DNA of 64,000 bases from Lederbergia citri (GTDB lineage Bacteria; Bacillota; Bacilli; Bacillales; Bacillaceae_C): NCBI RefSeq assembly GCF_018343625.1, contig NZ_JAGYPG010000001.1:1002502-1066501 (forward strand), in the 5' to 3' direction. Under the pieces are notes generated by a model. The model did not search any database. It was not told the DNA's origin and worked only from the letters and a program-made list of their open reading frames with translations. The position numbers and the translations under genes were made by a program. Shown here in pieces: positions 36,094-45,822 of the stretch. How positions within the stretch are numbered: the stretch's first letter is position 1; each line of letters starts with the position of its first letter.

Positions 36094-36149
36094 AGTTGAA
36101 TCAGGAAATTATAGAATGGATTGTAACCTTGGTTTCTTTATCTAAAGAG

Positions 36150-36212
36150 GAATGTCAACGGACCCACACCTGTTGGCCTGTACGTCGCTGAACAGGCGCT
36201 TGCGCTTTTTGT
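36150..36212. repeat. Partial dispersed repeat at the 3' end of nth
   Basis: ACGGACCCACACCTGTTGGC then CTGTACGTCGCTGAACAGG and CGCTTGCGCTTTTTG, almost identical to 44511-44564. It abuts the nth stop codon. Only the right half of the element is present. Confidence 0.8.
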
Positions 36213-36853
36213 CACTTTACTCTTTTTTTCCCTTCCCTGCAAACTACCAATAATGGGCAAGTAGTACATTGAGGGTTTTGTGCCTTACAATGGTATCTTC
36301 CAAAGAAAATCATTCGATGATGGGTCACTGACCACTCTTCTTTAGGAACTTTTTTCATAAGTGTTTTTTCCACTTCTAAAACACTATCTTTCCAACGGCA
36401 AAATGCCAATCGTTTGCTCACTCTTTCAACATGGGTATCAACAGCGATTGCGGGAATCCCAAAAGCTACTGACATTACAACGTTTGCGGTTTTTCTTCCA
36501 ACTCCCGGTAGCTTAATTAATTCCTCATACTCGGTAGGCACTTCCCCATCGTACTCTTCTATCAGCATTTTACACAGTTTTTGAATGTTTTTGGCTTTAT
36601 TCCGAAATAAGCCAATAGATCTGATATCTGATTCTAGTTCATCTAAAGGTACCGCTAAGTAATCTTCAGGGGTTTTATATTTTTTAAAAAGATTTTTGGT
36701 CACTCGGTTCACCAATGCGTCGGTGCATTGTGCCGAAAGTGCAACAGCTATAACTAATTCAAATGGGTTTGAATGGATTAATTCACAATGGGCATCCGGA
36801 AACATTTTCCCCATTTCATCTAGACAAAAACGGATTTGTTGTTTATTTAGCAT
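36212..36853 (-). CDS. nth: Endonuclease III
   Basis: 213-aa base-excision-repair DNA glycosylase/AP lyase that removes oxidised pyrimidines. The HhH-GPD domain has LPGVGRKTANVV, with the catalytic Lys in the hairpin and the catalytic Asp in VDTHVERV. A [4Fe-4S] cluster motif ends the protein: CKAQNPQCTTCPLLVVC. AGGTGA precedes the ATG. It follows dnaD by 24 nt, as in B. subtilis; the ypoC gene that lies next to nth there is missing here. Confidence 0.96.
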   Translation of the reverse strand: MLNKQQIRFCLDEMGKMFPDAHCELIHSNPFELVIAVALSAQCTDALVNRVTKNLFKKYKTPEDYLAVPLDELESDIRSIGLFRNKAKNIQKLCKMLIEEYDGEVPTEYEELIKLPGVGRKTANVVMSVAFGIPAIAVDTHVERVSKRLAFCRWKDSVLEVEKTLMKKVPKEEWSVTHHRMIFFGRYHCKAQNPQCTTCPLLVVCREGKKRVK

Positions 36854-36877
36854 TTATTATCACCTACTTGATTGCGA

Positions 36878-37573
36878 CTATTGCTCTAGCCAGTTATAAA
36901 AAGGTACAGTGTTCGAACTTTTATTTGGAGTACTTGATGGTCTTGACTTTTGGCGATATTTTAAACTATGCACTTTTGCCTGTTCAACAGTTGTAACTCC
37001 ATTCTTTTTCCATTCAAATAAGATACGATCAATGTATCTGAAATTAATAGTGCCAGACATAACAGCCTCACGCAATGCTGCTTTTATAATGACGGGATCT
37101 TGTCCATCTTGATCAATCCACATCGCTAGTGATTCGCATTCGAGAGGAGAAAGTGGTCTGCCAAATTCTTGCTCAAACGCGGAGTATATATCCTTCTCTT
37201 CTTGAAAGATAGTTTCAAGGTCTAGTTGCTTTTTTTCTGTTATTAATATCTCTGCAAGTTTTAACCATAGAGATGATAAAGTATATCTTTCATATCTTAC
37301 TTCATCATCAGAATATCCTTTTTCTATTTTTATCATTTCGAGTTGTACAAGCCTTCTTAAGATTGAAGTACACTCACTACTTGTAATTGTCATTCGTTCA
37401 GCTATTTGTTCAGGTGTAGGGAATTCATTACCTTTTTCTACAAAAGATATAATATGTAATAATACGACCAATTCTTTCTCATCAAGGCCGATTTCGCGAT
37501 ATTTACTCATCAATAAATAAGGAATTTGAATCATTCCCGATTCAATCCAAGATACCATTAATTCTTTATCCAT
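36878..37573 (-). CDS. dnaD: DNA replication initiation protein DnaD
   Basis: 231-aa primosome component acting with DnaA, DnaB and DnaI at oriC and in PriA-dependent restart. An N-terminal winged-helix domain (about 1-100) is followed by a DnaB_2-type domain (about 125-200) with the ssDNA-binding FRYIDRILFEWKKNGV. The C-terminal tail is disordered. AGAGGTG precedes the ATG. It forms an operon with nth. Confidence 0.95.
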   Translation of the reverse strand: MDKELMVSWIESGMIQIPYLLMSKYREIGLDEKELVVLLHIISFVEKGNEFPTPEQIAERMTITSSECTSILRRLVQLEMIKIEKGYSDDEVRYERYTLSSLWLKLAEILITEKKQLDLETIFQEEKDIYSAFEQEFGRPLSPLECESLAMWIDQDGQDPVIIKAALREAVMSGTINFRYIDRILFEWKKNGVTTVEQAKVHSLKYRQKSRPSSTPNKSSNTVPFYNWLEQ

Positions 37574-37742
37574 GCTTACGCACCTCTCTTACCTCGATTA
37601 TACCATGTGTAGAGTTTTAAATTTATATTATTTCTCCCTTTAACTTGTTGTAAATTTTTACTCTAGCACTTCGCTGTTCTAATTCCCTACTCTCTCAAAG
37701 GAGTCTCAATCCTCTCCTACCAACAAATCAAAAAAATAAAAG

Positions 37743-37795
37743 CTGTCCTTAAAATTACCTATCCATCACAAAAAAATGGATAGGTAATAGGACAG
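37743..37795 (-). terminator. Terminator of asnS
   Basis: Very long hairpin: CTGTCCT plus ATTACCTATCCAT (37743-37766) pair with ATGGATAGGTAAT plus AGGACAG (37776-37795). T's follow in the minus direction. Confidence 0.9.
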
Positions 37796-37804
37796 TTTCC
37801 TTAG

Positions 37805-39097
37805 TTACGGATATAAGCGATTTAGTAAACGTGGGAAAGGGATAGTCTCTCTAACATGTTCTACCCCCGAGATCCATGCAACTGTTCTTTCTAGGCCAAG
37901 CCCAAATCCTGAATGAGGTACGGAACCGTATTTTGAAAGATCTAAGTACCATTGATACGCAGCTAGAGGCAAATTGTGCTCCTCTATTCTTTGTTTCAAT
38001 AATTCATAATCATGTATACGTTCAGACCCACCAATGATTTCACCATATCCTTCAGGTGCAATCATATCAGCACATAACACAACATCATCACGATCAGGAG
38101 CTGGCTGCATATAAAAAGGTTTAATGCTTGTTGGGTAGTGTGTAATGAACACCGGTTTATCGAAATGATCAGCGATAGCTGTTTCGTGAGGTGCGCCAAA
38201 ATCATCTCCCCACTTTATATCATCAAACCCTTTTTCGTGTAAAAACTTGATAGCATCATCATATGTAATTCTTGGAAATGGTGTAGCAATATTTTCTAAT
38301 TTCGACTTATCTCTTTCTAAACGATCTAGTTCTAAGGAACAGTTCTTGAAAACGGATTGAACGATATAAGCAACATATTCTTCTTGAACTTTTAAACTGT
38401 CTTCAAATTCATAAAAGGCCATTTCAGGTTCAATCATCCAGAATTCAATTAAATGTCTGCGGGTCTTTGATTTTTCCGCTCTAAATGTTGGACCAAATGA
38501 GAAAACTTTTCCTAACGCCATTGCTGCAGCTTCCATGTATAACTGTCCACTTTGCGATAAAAACGCATCTTCATCAAAATATTTCGTTTTAAATAATTCA
38601 GTCGTTCCTTCAGGTGCACTCCCAGTTAAAATAGGCGGATCGACCTTAACGAATCCATTTTGATTAAAGAATTCATAAGTGGCTCGAATAATTTCATTTC
38701 TAATTTTCATTACGGCATGCTGCTTACGAGATCTTAGCCATAAATGACGATGATCCATTAGAAATTCAGTACCATGATTTTTAGGTGTAATTGGATAATC
38801 AACCGCTTCATGTAGCACTTCTATATTTGTAACTAAAAGTTCATAGCCAAATGGTGAACGACTGTCTTCTTGAATTGTGCCTGTCACGTAAAGGGAAGAT
38901 TCTTGAGATAATGATTTTGCTTTTTGGAATATGTCTTCACTTACATCATTTTTAACGACAACGCCTTGAATAAAGCCCGTTCCGTCTCTCAATTGTAAAA
39001 AAGCTATTTTACCGCTTGATCGTTTATTGGCTAACCAAGCACCAATTGTTACTTCTTGACCTACATATTTATGAACTTCTGTAATTGTTGTTTTCAC
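37805..39097 (-). CDS. asnS: Asparaginyl-tRNA synthetase
   Basis: 430-aa class II aminoacyl-tRNA synthetase charging tRNA-Asn. An N-terminal OB anticodon-binding domain (about 1-105) precedes the catalytic core with class II motif 2 ([21 protein letters not shown]) and motif 3 ([13 protein letters not shown]). The start is GTG at 39097, with AAAGGA 8-9 nt upstream. It follows aspB by 49 nt, as in B. subtilis, so aspartate and asparaginyl-tRNA supply are co-transcribed. No T-box fits in the short gap. Confidence 0.96.
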   Translation of the reverse strand: MKTTITEVHKYVGQEVTIGAWLANKRSSGKIAFLQLRDGTGFIQGVVVKNDVSEDIFQKAKSLSQESSLYVTGTIQEDSRSPFGYELLVTNIEVLHEAVDYPITPKNHGTEFLMDHRHLWLRSRKQHAVMKIRNEIIRATYEFFNQNGFVKVDPPILTGSAPEGTTELFKTKYFDEDAFLSQSGQLYMEAAAMALGKVFSFGPTFRAEKSKTRRHLIEFWMIEPEMAFYEFEDSLKVQEEYVAYIVQSVFKNCSLELDRLERDKSKLENIATPFPRITYDDAIKFLHEKGFDDIKWGDDFGAPHETAIADHFDKPVFITHYPTSIKPFYMQPAPDRDDVVLCADMIAPEGYGEIIGGSERIHDYELLKQRIEEHNLPLAAYQWYLDLSKYGSVPHSGFGLGLERTVAWISGVEHVRETIPFPRLLNRLYP

Positions 39098-39146
39098 AAT
39101 AACATTCCTTTCGAAACTAATTATGTCTTATGCTGTGATCTTTATA

Positions 39147-40343
39147 TTAGCGATTATTATTTTTTTTCTCGACAAAAGAATGTATGCGGTCTACAGCTTT
39201 TTCCAATGCCTCTAGTGATGTTGCATATGATATTCTAATATTATCGGGAGAGCCAAAGCTTGAGCCAGGTATGACCGCGACAAGTGCTTCTTCCAGCAAT
39301 GCTTCAACTAATTGATCGACATTTTCGAATCCTGCAATTTGAGCAGCTTCTTTAAAGTTTGGATATAGATAAAAAGCACCTTGTGGTTTTTTACATTCTA
39401 CACCGGGTATTTCCACTAATTTATCATATATAATGTTCAATCTTTCTTCAAACGCTTGTCTCATTTCCTCAACAGCTGTTTGTGGTCCATTATATGCTTC
39501 AATGGCTCCGTACTGAGAAGTAGTAGTCGGATTTGATGTTGAGTGGCTTGCAAGATCCGCCATCGCAGCAACAATCCTTTCATGTCCGGCAGCATATCCA
39601 ATTCTCCACCCTGTCATGGAATGTGATTTGGAAACTCCATTAATAATGATTGTAAAATCTTTAAAAGACGGAGATATTTGCGCAACAGAGACATGTTTGT
39701 TTTCTCCGTAAACTAATTTTTCGTAAATTTCATCCGATACAATCAAAACATTATGTTCTAGACATATTTCTCCAAGTGCGGCAAGCTCAGCTTCCGAATA
39801 AATCATACCAGTAGGATTGCTTGGAGAATTGATGATAATAGCTTTTGTTTTATTTGTAATCGCAGAATTTAATTGCTCAGGAGTAATTTTATAGTCATTT
39901 TCTTCTTTTCCTTCAACATAAACCGGAATACCACCTGCCAGCTTTACTTGCTCAGGATAGCTCACCCAGTAAGGTGTCGGAATGATGACCTCATCCCCTT
40001 CATTTAAAATAACTTGGAAAAGTGTATATAAAACATGTTTTGCTCCATTTCCAATAATTATTTCAGATGGTTTATATGTAAGGCCTTGGTCTTGTTCAAG
40101 TTTGGTAATAATTGCTTTTTTCAATTCCGGCAACCCTGCAGCAGGAGTATACTTTGTAAAACCTTCCCTCATAGAACGATAAGCAGCTTCAATTATGTTT
40201 TCCGGCGTGTTAAAATCCGGTTCCCCCGCTCCGAGTCCGATTATATCCAGCCCTTGAGATTTCAATTCTTTTGCTTTTGCGGTAATCGCCAAAGTTGAAG
40301 ATGGTGTAAGAGCATCAACACGGTGTGCTAAATTGATGTTCAT
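39147..40343 (-). CDS. aspB: Aspartate aminotransferase AspB
   Basis: 398-aa fold-type I PLP enzyme interconverting aspartate and 2-oxoglutarate with oxaloacetate and glutamate. The PLP lysine lies in GVSKSHSMTGWRIGY; NSPSNPTG, GLGAGEPDF and a C-terminal Arg (NIRISYATS) bind the substrate. The ATG at 40343 (MNINLAHRV) with GAGG 7 nt upstream is preferred over the longer frame. Operon order tseB-aspB-asnS. Confidence 0.94.
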   Translation of the reverse strand: MNINLAHRVDALTPSSTLAITAKAKELKSQGLDIIGLGAGEPDFNTPENIIEAAYRSMREGFTKYTPAAGLPELKKAIITKLEQDQGLTYKPSEIIIGNGAKHVLYTLFQVILNEGDEVIIPTPYWVSYPEQVKLAGGIPVYVEGKEENDYKITPEQLNSAITNKTKAIIINSPSNPTGMIYSEAELAALGEICLEHNVLIVSDEIYEKLVYGENKHVSVAQISPSFKDFTIIINGVSKSHSMTGWRIGYAAGHERIVAAMADLASHSTSNPTTTSQYGAIEAYNGPQTAVEEMRQAFEERLNIIYDKLVEIPGVECKKPQGAFYLYPNFKEAAQIAGFENVDQLVEALLEEALVAVIPGSSFGSPDNIRISYATSLEALEKAVDRIHSFVEKKNNNR

Positions 40344-40360
40344 TGTCATTCCTCTTTCTA

Positions 40361-40834
40361 TTATAAATTTTCTATTTTTCTCCACCATTTGCCTGTGTCA
40401 AAATGGATGTAATAATAATTTAGCTTAGAATTTTGGTCTAAATAGGATAGCTCCCATACCGGTAATTTTTTTTCCATTCCAAGCCTCGCTCCAAGTATTT
40501 TTTTAGGATTTTCCTCTTTGATCAGCTTGGAAATCGCCTCATCTTCAGAAATCCCATCTGAAGCTTTTTTTATAACAATTTTGTCGTTGTTTTTTTCAGG
40601 AACCCATACAATCGTTTTAACATCTTCTTGGTTTTGACCAATGATTACATAATAAGTCTTCGTTCCATGATACACAAAAAATTCGTCATTGCTTACTAAT
40701 TTTGCTTCTATTTTTGCCCTTTTTTCAGCATATTGTTCTGCTTTTAATAAGGGTGCTCTAGCATCTCTATACACATATATAGATGCGGCTATTATTATTA
40801 TTAAGGGCAAAATAATTAAAAACCACTTTTTCAT
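40361..40834 (-). CDS. tseB: Membrane protein TseB (YpmB)
   Basis: 157 aa. One N-terminal membrane anchor (about 4-22) and an extracellular part with two PepSY/DUF5590-like repeats. In B. subtilis the orthologue, YpmB, was renamed TseB and linked to PBP2A and cell-wall elongation. AAGGTGG precedes the ATG. It lies 17 nt upstream of the aspB start. The small ypmA gene found next to it in B. subtilis is not seen here. Confidence 0.85.
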   Translation of the reverse strand: MKKWFLIILPLIIIIAASIYVYRDARAPLLKAEQYAEKRAKIEAKLVSNDEFFVYHGTKTYYVIIGQNQEDVKTIVWVPEKNNDKIVIKKASDGISEDEAISKLIKEENPKKILGARLGMEKKLPVWELSYLDQNSKLNYYYIHFDTGKWWRKIENL

Positions 40835-41006
40835 TAAATACCACCTTATGTTTATATATACAAAACAATTATTGTCATTATAGCGCCATTATTTTTGGTG
40901 ATACTACCAATACGCATATATTCATCATTATAGCAGGAAATATTAATATGGAATGATGAAAATTGCGTAAGCTCAAAAAAAAATTACAATTAAGCCCACA
41001 TTATTT

Positions 41007-41053
41007 GAGGCTGTGTCGAGCTCGGAATTAGGTCCATAGAGTGACACAGCCTC
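41007..41053 (-). terminator. Terminator of dinG
   Basis: Perfect 11-bp arms GAGGCTGTGTC (41007-41017) and GACACAGCCTC (41043-41053) immediately after the dinG stop. The T-tract is poor. Confidence 0.7.
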
Positions 41054-41057
41054 AACT

Positions 41058-43862
41058 TTATAACCAATTTTCAATAGAGGATAATATAGATTTTATTGGA
41101 CCCCGTTCTATTGATATGTTTGGAATGGATTGTAAAAATGTTTTCCCATAGCTAGTTGTGTCAATTCGTCTATCTAATATAATAACGACCCCGCGGTCCG
41201 TTTCCGTTCTGATTAATCTGCCAAACCCTTGCTTAAATCGTATAACAGCTTCGGGTAAAGCAAAATCCGAAAAAGGATTCCTACCTTCATTCCTTATTAA
41301 TTCATATTTAGCAGCCGTAATTGGTTCGTCAGGCGGTGAAAAAGGAAGTCTGACAATTACTAAACATGATAGATCCTTTCCGGGAATATCTACCCCTTCC
41401 CAAAAGCTGCTCGTACCGAATAAAATTGATTTATTAAATTGTTGGAAATTTCTAGTGAGTCGAGTTCTGCTTCCTCCCGTAATTCCTTGTGCAAGGATAA
41501 CAAAATCCTCCAATGCTAATGATTCCTTTATAAGTTGATATGTTTTTCGAAGCATATCATATGACGTGAATAGTACAAGCATTCTTCCGTCGGTTGCGCC
41601 AGCTATTGAAATGATATGATTGGCCATTGCTTCAATGTAATCGTCATTAACAGTTCCACGCACTTCAGGTAAATCGGAGGGAACCAATAAATTTACCATC
41701 TCTTTATAATCAAAAGGAGAACGAATAATTTTTTCAACTAAGTTTTGTTTTTTCAATCCTAACTCATTTATATAATAGTTAAATGAACTATTGACGGTTA
41801 GTGTTGCGGAGGTCATAATAACACTATTTTTGTTTTTGAAAAAGGTTGTAAATAATTCATCTCCTGGACTGATAGGTTGCGTAAAAACCCCTATGCTGTT
41901 AGGAAGTGCACGTATATCCCCTTCTACCCACTTCACATTTTGACTGGAAGATGTTAAAAAAAACTGTTGGATTTTCTCACCTATTTTGATCCAATCACGT
42001 ATGAAGGTATTGATTTCTTCTACAAAAGCTTGTTCACTTTCAGAAATCTTTATATCGTCATTCTTTATTAATGAAAGTCGGGTCTCAAGCGCTTTGCTAA
42101 TTGTGCGATGATAATCATATACTCTTTCTGCACATAAAACTAAAGGTAACCATTGGCGATCTGAATTCATCTCTTCTGTTATTCGTAATTGTTGTTTGGT
42201 GTTTTTATTTGATTTTCGCCCATTTAGTTTAGAAAGCTTGATTCCTATCATGTTAAATAAATCGTCTATCTCAAGATCCAACTGAGAGATTATATGATCC
42301 ATTTCAAAAGAATGTAGAGATGGAGATAAACCCTTCTTATCTAGAAGTTTCTCCAATTTATTAAATAGTTGACTCTTTTCTAATGTTCCAAGACGTCCTA
42401 TCCAAAATTTTATTGAATTATACTCCAATTTCTTTCCGAAACAACTTCTTGCCGCTTTTTCCAGATTATGTGCCTCATCTATTACTGCGTATTTATATTC
42501 TGGAAGAATACTCTGATCTTTATTCGCGTCAACCAATAACATTGAATGGTTCGTTATGACCACATCAGCATTTTGTGCAAGATTTCGTGCATGTATGTAA
42601 AAATCATGAGAAAACCATGGATCTTTTTCCATTTGGAAAAACCAGCCATCGTGTTTAATCCTTTGCTTGTATAATCTTCCACCACTTGAGACATTAAGTT
42701 CTTCCATATCACCAGTTTCCGTCTGTACTAACCATACAAGCAATTGCATCTTTGTAAGGACAGTATCATAATGGGGGTCCTTATCATACAAAGATTGTTC
42801 GAACTTCAGCATATTAATATAGTTGCTTCGTCCTTTTAATATCGCGATTTGGAATTGGAATGGAATCATTTTTTTCAATCGAGCTATTTCATAATTCAAT
42901 ATTTGATCTTGCATTTGAATTGTATATGTACTGATAACGACGGGTTTCCTTTCTGTTTTAGCAAAAAATATTGAAGGCAACAAATACCCTAATGTTTTTC
43001 CGGTTCCCGTCCCTGCTTCGATAACAGCATGCTTTTTTTGGATAAAAGATTCATATACCGTATCCATCATTTCCATTTGTCCTGGACGATGTTTGAAATC
43101 TTTCATATGTAAAGAAAACAATTGAATTTTTTCTTCCGTGTCCCACGGATAATTTGGTGTTATTTCATCTGTATATGATTGCTGAATCGTCTTTTTCTTT
43201 AATGCAATCCCTCGATAAACCTCTAAATCATCTTGTAAGTTTTCAATATTTTTTCTTTTTTCTTCTAATAGAGATTGAAATACTATATACATATCGCTTT
43301 TTAATGAATAAGCCATGTCAGAAAGCTTTTCTAATGTAATAAGAGGTAAAGCTTTTGCCCGTTCCAACAATATTAATAATAATTCTGCCGTTACTAGAGC
43401 GTCACTATCAGCTTGGTGCGGATTATCATGCTCTAACTGTAGCATATCAGCCAATTCTGATAGCTTATAACTTGGTGCTGATGGAAAAATAATTTTAGCA
43501 AATTCTACTGTATCAACAGAATCTATTGCAAAGTTAGCATATCCTGATTTTTCTAGTTCATTTCGTAAAAAACCAAGGTCAAAGAACACATTATGTGCAA
43601 CAAAAATAGAATCTTGAAGTAAATCATATATTTTTGAAGCAATATTTTTAAATTCTGGTGCATCAAGAACCATGCCATCGTTAATTCCAGTCAATTCTTC
43701 AATAAAAGGTGGAATTGGAACTCCAGGATTAATAAACGTTGTATATTGGTCAACGATGCGTAAATCTTCTATTGTTACAGCGGAAAATTGGATTATGCAG
43801 TCTCCTCGGTCAGGAGTATTTCCTGTTGTCTCCAAATCAACAACCACATATTTATGTTTCAT
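41058..43862 (-). CDS. dinG: DinG-type exonuclease/helicase
   Basis: 934 aa. An N-terminal DEDDh 3'-5' exonuclease (about 1-165; VVDLETTG at residues 6-13, HNVFFDLGFL, HQADSDALVT) is fused to a superfamily 2 XPD/DinG-like helicase with GTGTGKTLGYLLP, DEAHNLEKA and a C-terminal FGRLIRTETDRG. The E. coli-type [4Fe-4S] cysteine set is not obvious, as in other Firmicute DinG proteins. The ATG at 43862 (MKHKYVVV) is preferred, with AAGGTG upstream. A single-gene unit. Confidence 0.93.
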   Translation of the reverse strand: MKHKYVVVDLETTGNTPDRGDCIIQFSAVTIEDLRIVDQYTTFINPGVPIPPFIEELTGINDGMVLDAPEFKNIASKIYDLLQDSIFVAHNVFFDLGFLRNELEKSGYANFAIDSVDTVEFAKIIFPSAPSYKLSELADMLQLEHDNPHQADSDALVTAELLLILLERAKALPLITLEKLSDMAYSLKSDMYIVFQSLLEEKRKNIENLQDDLEVYRGIALKKKTIQQSYTDEITPNYPWDTEEKIQLFSLHMKDFKHRPGQMEMMDTVYESFIQKKHAVIEAGTGTGKTLGYLLPSIFFAKTERKPVVISTYTIQMQDQILNYEIARLKKMIPFQFQIAILKGRSNYINMLKFEQSLYDKDPHYDTVLTKMQLLVWLVQTETGDMEELNVSSGGRLYKQRIKHDGWFFQMEKDPWFSHDFYIHARNLAQNADVVITNHSMLLVDANKDQSILPEYKYAVIDEAHNLEKAARSCFGKKLEYNSIKFWIGRLGTLEKSQLFNKLEKLLDKKGLSPSLHSFEMDHIISQLDLEIDDLFNMIGIKLSKLNGRKSNKNTKQQLRITEEMNSDRQWLPLVLCAERVYDYHRTISKALETRLSLIKNDDIKISESEQAFVEEINTFIRDWIKIGEKIQQFFLTSSSQNVKWVEGDIRALPNSIGVFTQPISPGDELFTTFFKNKNSVIMTSATLTVNSSFNYYINELGLKKQNLVEKIIRSPFDYKEMVNLLVPSDLPEVRGTVNDDYIEAMANHIISIAGATDGRMLVLFTSYDMLRKTYQLIKESLALEDFVILAQGITGGSRTRLTRNFQQFNKSILFGTSSFWEGVDIPGKDLSCLVIVRLPFSPPDEPITAAKYELIRNEGRNPFSDFALPEAVIRFKQGFGRLIRTETDRGVVIILDRRIDTTSYGKTFLQSIPNISIERGPIKSILSSIENWL

Positions 43863-44166
43863 AAACAACCACACCTTACTAGGAAAGCTCGAGGCTTGAA
43901 ATTATTCGCTACTTACTCCGACAATTGTATCATATACTTACCAGTACAGCTATTCAACGACATACAAGAAAGTGGATATCGGGCCGTCAACAACGATATA
44001 GCAAAAAGGCTTGATTTTAATTCACATCCACTGGGGTCTCAAAAAATGTTAAGCATAGGTGTGCAAATGATTACTTTTCCCTTGAAGAGTCTTAAATTCG
44101 GCTCAGGAGCTGACAAAAAACTTTGTTCAAATCATAGAATTAGATAAATTTATTTTTTAATTCAAA
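43863..44166. other. Intergenic region with an ORF remnant
   Basis: It holds the dinG promoter region. A plus-strand open frame from about 43905 to 44147 reads protein-like at its end (for example DIQESGYRAVNNDIAKRLD) but has no start with a ribosome site and no recognised homologue. It may be the remnant of a lost gene. Confidence 0.25.
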
Positions 44167-44206
44167 AAAACCAGTCCAATAAATAGTTGTTTGATGGACT
44201 GGTTTT
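44167..44206. terminator. Strong terminator downstream of panD
   Basis: Arms AAAACCAGTCCA (44167-44178) and TGGACTGGTTTT (44195-44206), with T's on both sides. It is probably the original panBCD terminator, now 365 nt from panD because repeats lie between. Confidence 0.8.
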
Positions 44207-44267
44207 TAGCCGCTTAGGAAATTATAGATTGGAACTTGACGGATAGCTTTTAAGAAGGTATTTCCAG

Positions 44268-44565
44268 TCTAGCTCCAGCGCCTAGCGACTAGCAAACTTT
44301 CGGTTTCTTCCTACGATTAGTCAACATCGGCTCACCAAGTGTCTAGCTGCAGGCGCCAGCACCTCGAGGACAAATAACCTGAGTCAATAAAATCAAAGAA
44401 CGACTTTTTTGCCTCAGAACATTTGCTTGTCGGGGCTGATCAGGCGCCTTCCGCTTTTCGTGGTTCACCGTGTTTCTTTTTTCTCGTCAGAACCCTAAAG
44501 GGGAACGTCGACGGACCCACATCCTGTGGGCCTGTACGTCGCTGAACAGGCGCTTGCGCTTTTGT
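44268..44565. repeat. Dispersed repeat, interrupted copy
   Basis: The left part starts AGTCTAGCTCCAGCGCCTAG and runs to CGGCTCACC near 44336. The right part resumes at TTCACCGTGTTTC (44463) and ends with ACGTCGCTGAACAGGCGCTT GCGCTTTT. A second copy sits between them. The element lies immediately 3' of panD. Confidence 0.8.
44340..44460. repeat. Nested dispersed-repeat copy
   Basis: It begins TGTCTAGCTGCAGGCGCC and ends GGCGCCTTCCGCTTTTC, the same termini as its host. It splits the host repeat within CGGCTC-ACC/TTCACCGTG. Confidence 0.75.
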
Positions 44566-44571
44566 TCTTAA

Positions 44572-44955
44572 CTAATAAATTGTCGTTTCAGGTTCGTAAT
44601 GGATCATATCCTTAATTTTATTATCTTTTGTCATAAGTGCTATTTTTGGTTGGTGTGAATGAACCTTTTCTTCAGGAACTAATGCATAGGAAATGATAAT
44701 AACTATGTCACCTGGCTGAACGAGCCTAGCAGCTGCGCCGTTCACACAAATGACTCCTGACCCTTTTTCCCCTTCAATGATATATGTTTCAAATCTCGCT
44801 CCATTATTATTATTTACAATTTGAACTTTTTCATTTGGCACCATTCCAACCTTTTCAAGAATGTCCCCGTCAATTGTAATGCTGCCTACATAGTTTAAAT
44901 TTGCTTCAGTTACTGTTGCTCTATGGATTTTTCCATTCATCATCGTACGAAACAT
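44572..44955 (-). CDS. panD: Aspartate 1-decarboxylase
   Basis: 127-aa pyruvoyl enzyme making beta-alanine from aspartate for pantothenate. The self-cleavage site Gly24-Ser25 lies in NYVGSITID, producing the pyruvoyl group. [11 protein letters not shown] and the C-terminal half match B. subtilis PanD. AAGGAGG lies upstream of the ATG. Third gene of panB-panC-panD, 14 nt after panC. Confidence 0.97.
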   Translation of the reverse strand: MFRTMMNGKIHRATVTEANLNYVGSITIDGDILEKVGMVPNEKVQIVNNNNGARFETYIIEGEKGSGVICVNGAAARLVQPGDIVIIISYALVPEEKVHSHQPKIALMTKDNKIKDMIHYEPETTIY

Positions 44956-44969
44956 GATGCTGGACCTCC

Positions 44970-45821
44970 TTATGAATGTATCTCTAGAATAATATTGTCA
45001 ATAAGCCTTGCCTTGGAAAATTTTACAGCTAGTGCAATAATAATCTTTCCGTGTATTTGTTCTAATGTATCTAAATTCGGAAAACTTAATATTTCTATAT
45101 AATCAATTTTACCATTTGTATTAGTCTTAATATAATTCTCTATGATATGAATAACAGATGATGGATTTACCTCACCTTTTTTTATCGCTTCGGATCCCTT
45201 TTGCAAGCCTTTATACAGATGTGGCGCCTGACTACGTTCTTCATCTGATAAATAAACATTTCTTGAGCTTCGTGCAAGCCCATCCTCTTCCCTTTCCGTT
45301 TCAACAGGTATTAGTTCGATTGGGAAGTTAAAATCTTTTATTAATGAATCCACTACAGCTACTTGCTGAGCATCTTTCATGCCAAAATACACATGATCAG
45401 GCAAAATTATATTAAAAAGCTTTATTAAAATGGTCGCTACTCCATTAAAATGCCCCGGTCTGCTTCTACCACAAAGGACACCAGTTCTATTCTTTACATT
45501 TATTTCAAATGAAGGCTCGTTTGGATAAATTTCTGTCCGTTCAGGTAAAAATAAAATATTTACACCAGCATTTTCCGCAAGCTTTTTATCCCTTTCTACA
45601 TCTCGAGGATACGCTTCAAAGTCCTCATTCGGTCCAAACTGAAGCGGATTGACAAAGATGCTCATTACTGATACATCATTCTCTTGTAATGATTGTGTGA
45701 CAAGCTTTAAATGACCCTCATGTAAAAATCCCATTGTAGGGGCAAATCCTATTGAGTATCCTTGCTTTTTTAGCTGCAAAGCTCGTTCTTGCATAGCTTT
45801 TGAAGAAGTGATAATTTCCAT
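44970..45821 (-). CDS. panC: Pantothenate synthetase (pantoate-beta-alanine ligase)
   Basis: 283 aa. ATP-dependent ligation of pantoate and beta-alanine. The nucleotidyltransferase HxGH motif is seen as [13 protein letters not shown]; the second signature appears as [11 protein letters not shown]. The ATG at 45821, 8 nt after GGAGG, is the likely start and lies just past the panB stop, so the two are translationally coupled. An ATG at 45836 overlaps the end of panB. Confidence 0.97.
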   Translation of the reverse strand: MEIITSSKAMQERALQLKKQGYSIGFAPTMGFLHEGHLKLVTQSLQENDVSVMSIFVNPLQFGPNEDFEAYPRDVERDKKLAENAGVNILFLPERTEIYPNEPSFEINVKNRTGVLCGRSRPGHFNGVATILIKLFNIILPDHVYFGMKDAQQVAVVDSLIKDFNFPIELIPVETEREEDGLARSSRNVYLSDEERSQAPHLYKGLQKGSEAIKKGEVNPSSVIHIIENYIKTNTNGKIDYIEILSFPNLDTLEQIHGKIIIALAVKFSKARLIDNIILEIHS

Positions 45822-45822
45822 C

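Noticed and set aside
39098..39146. T-box leader for asnS
   Set aside because: Only 49 nt separate aspB and asnS, and no T-box sequence is present.
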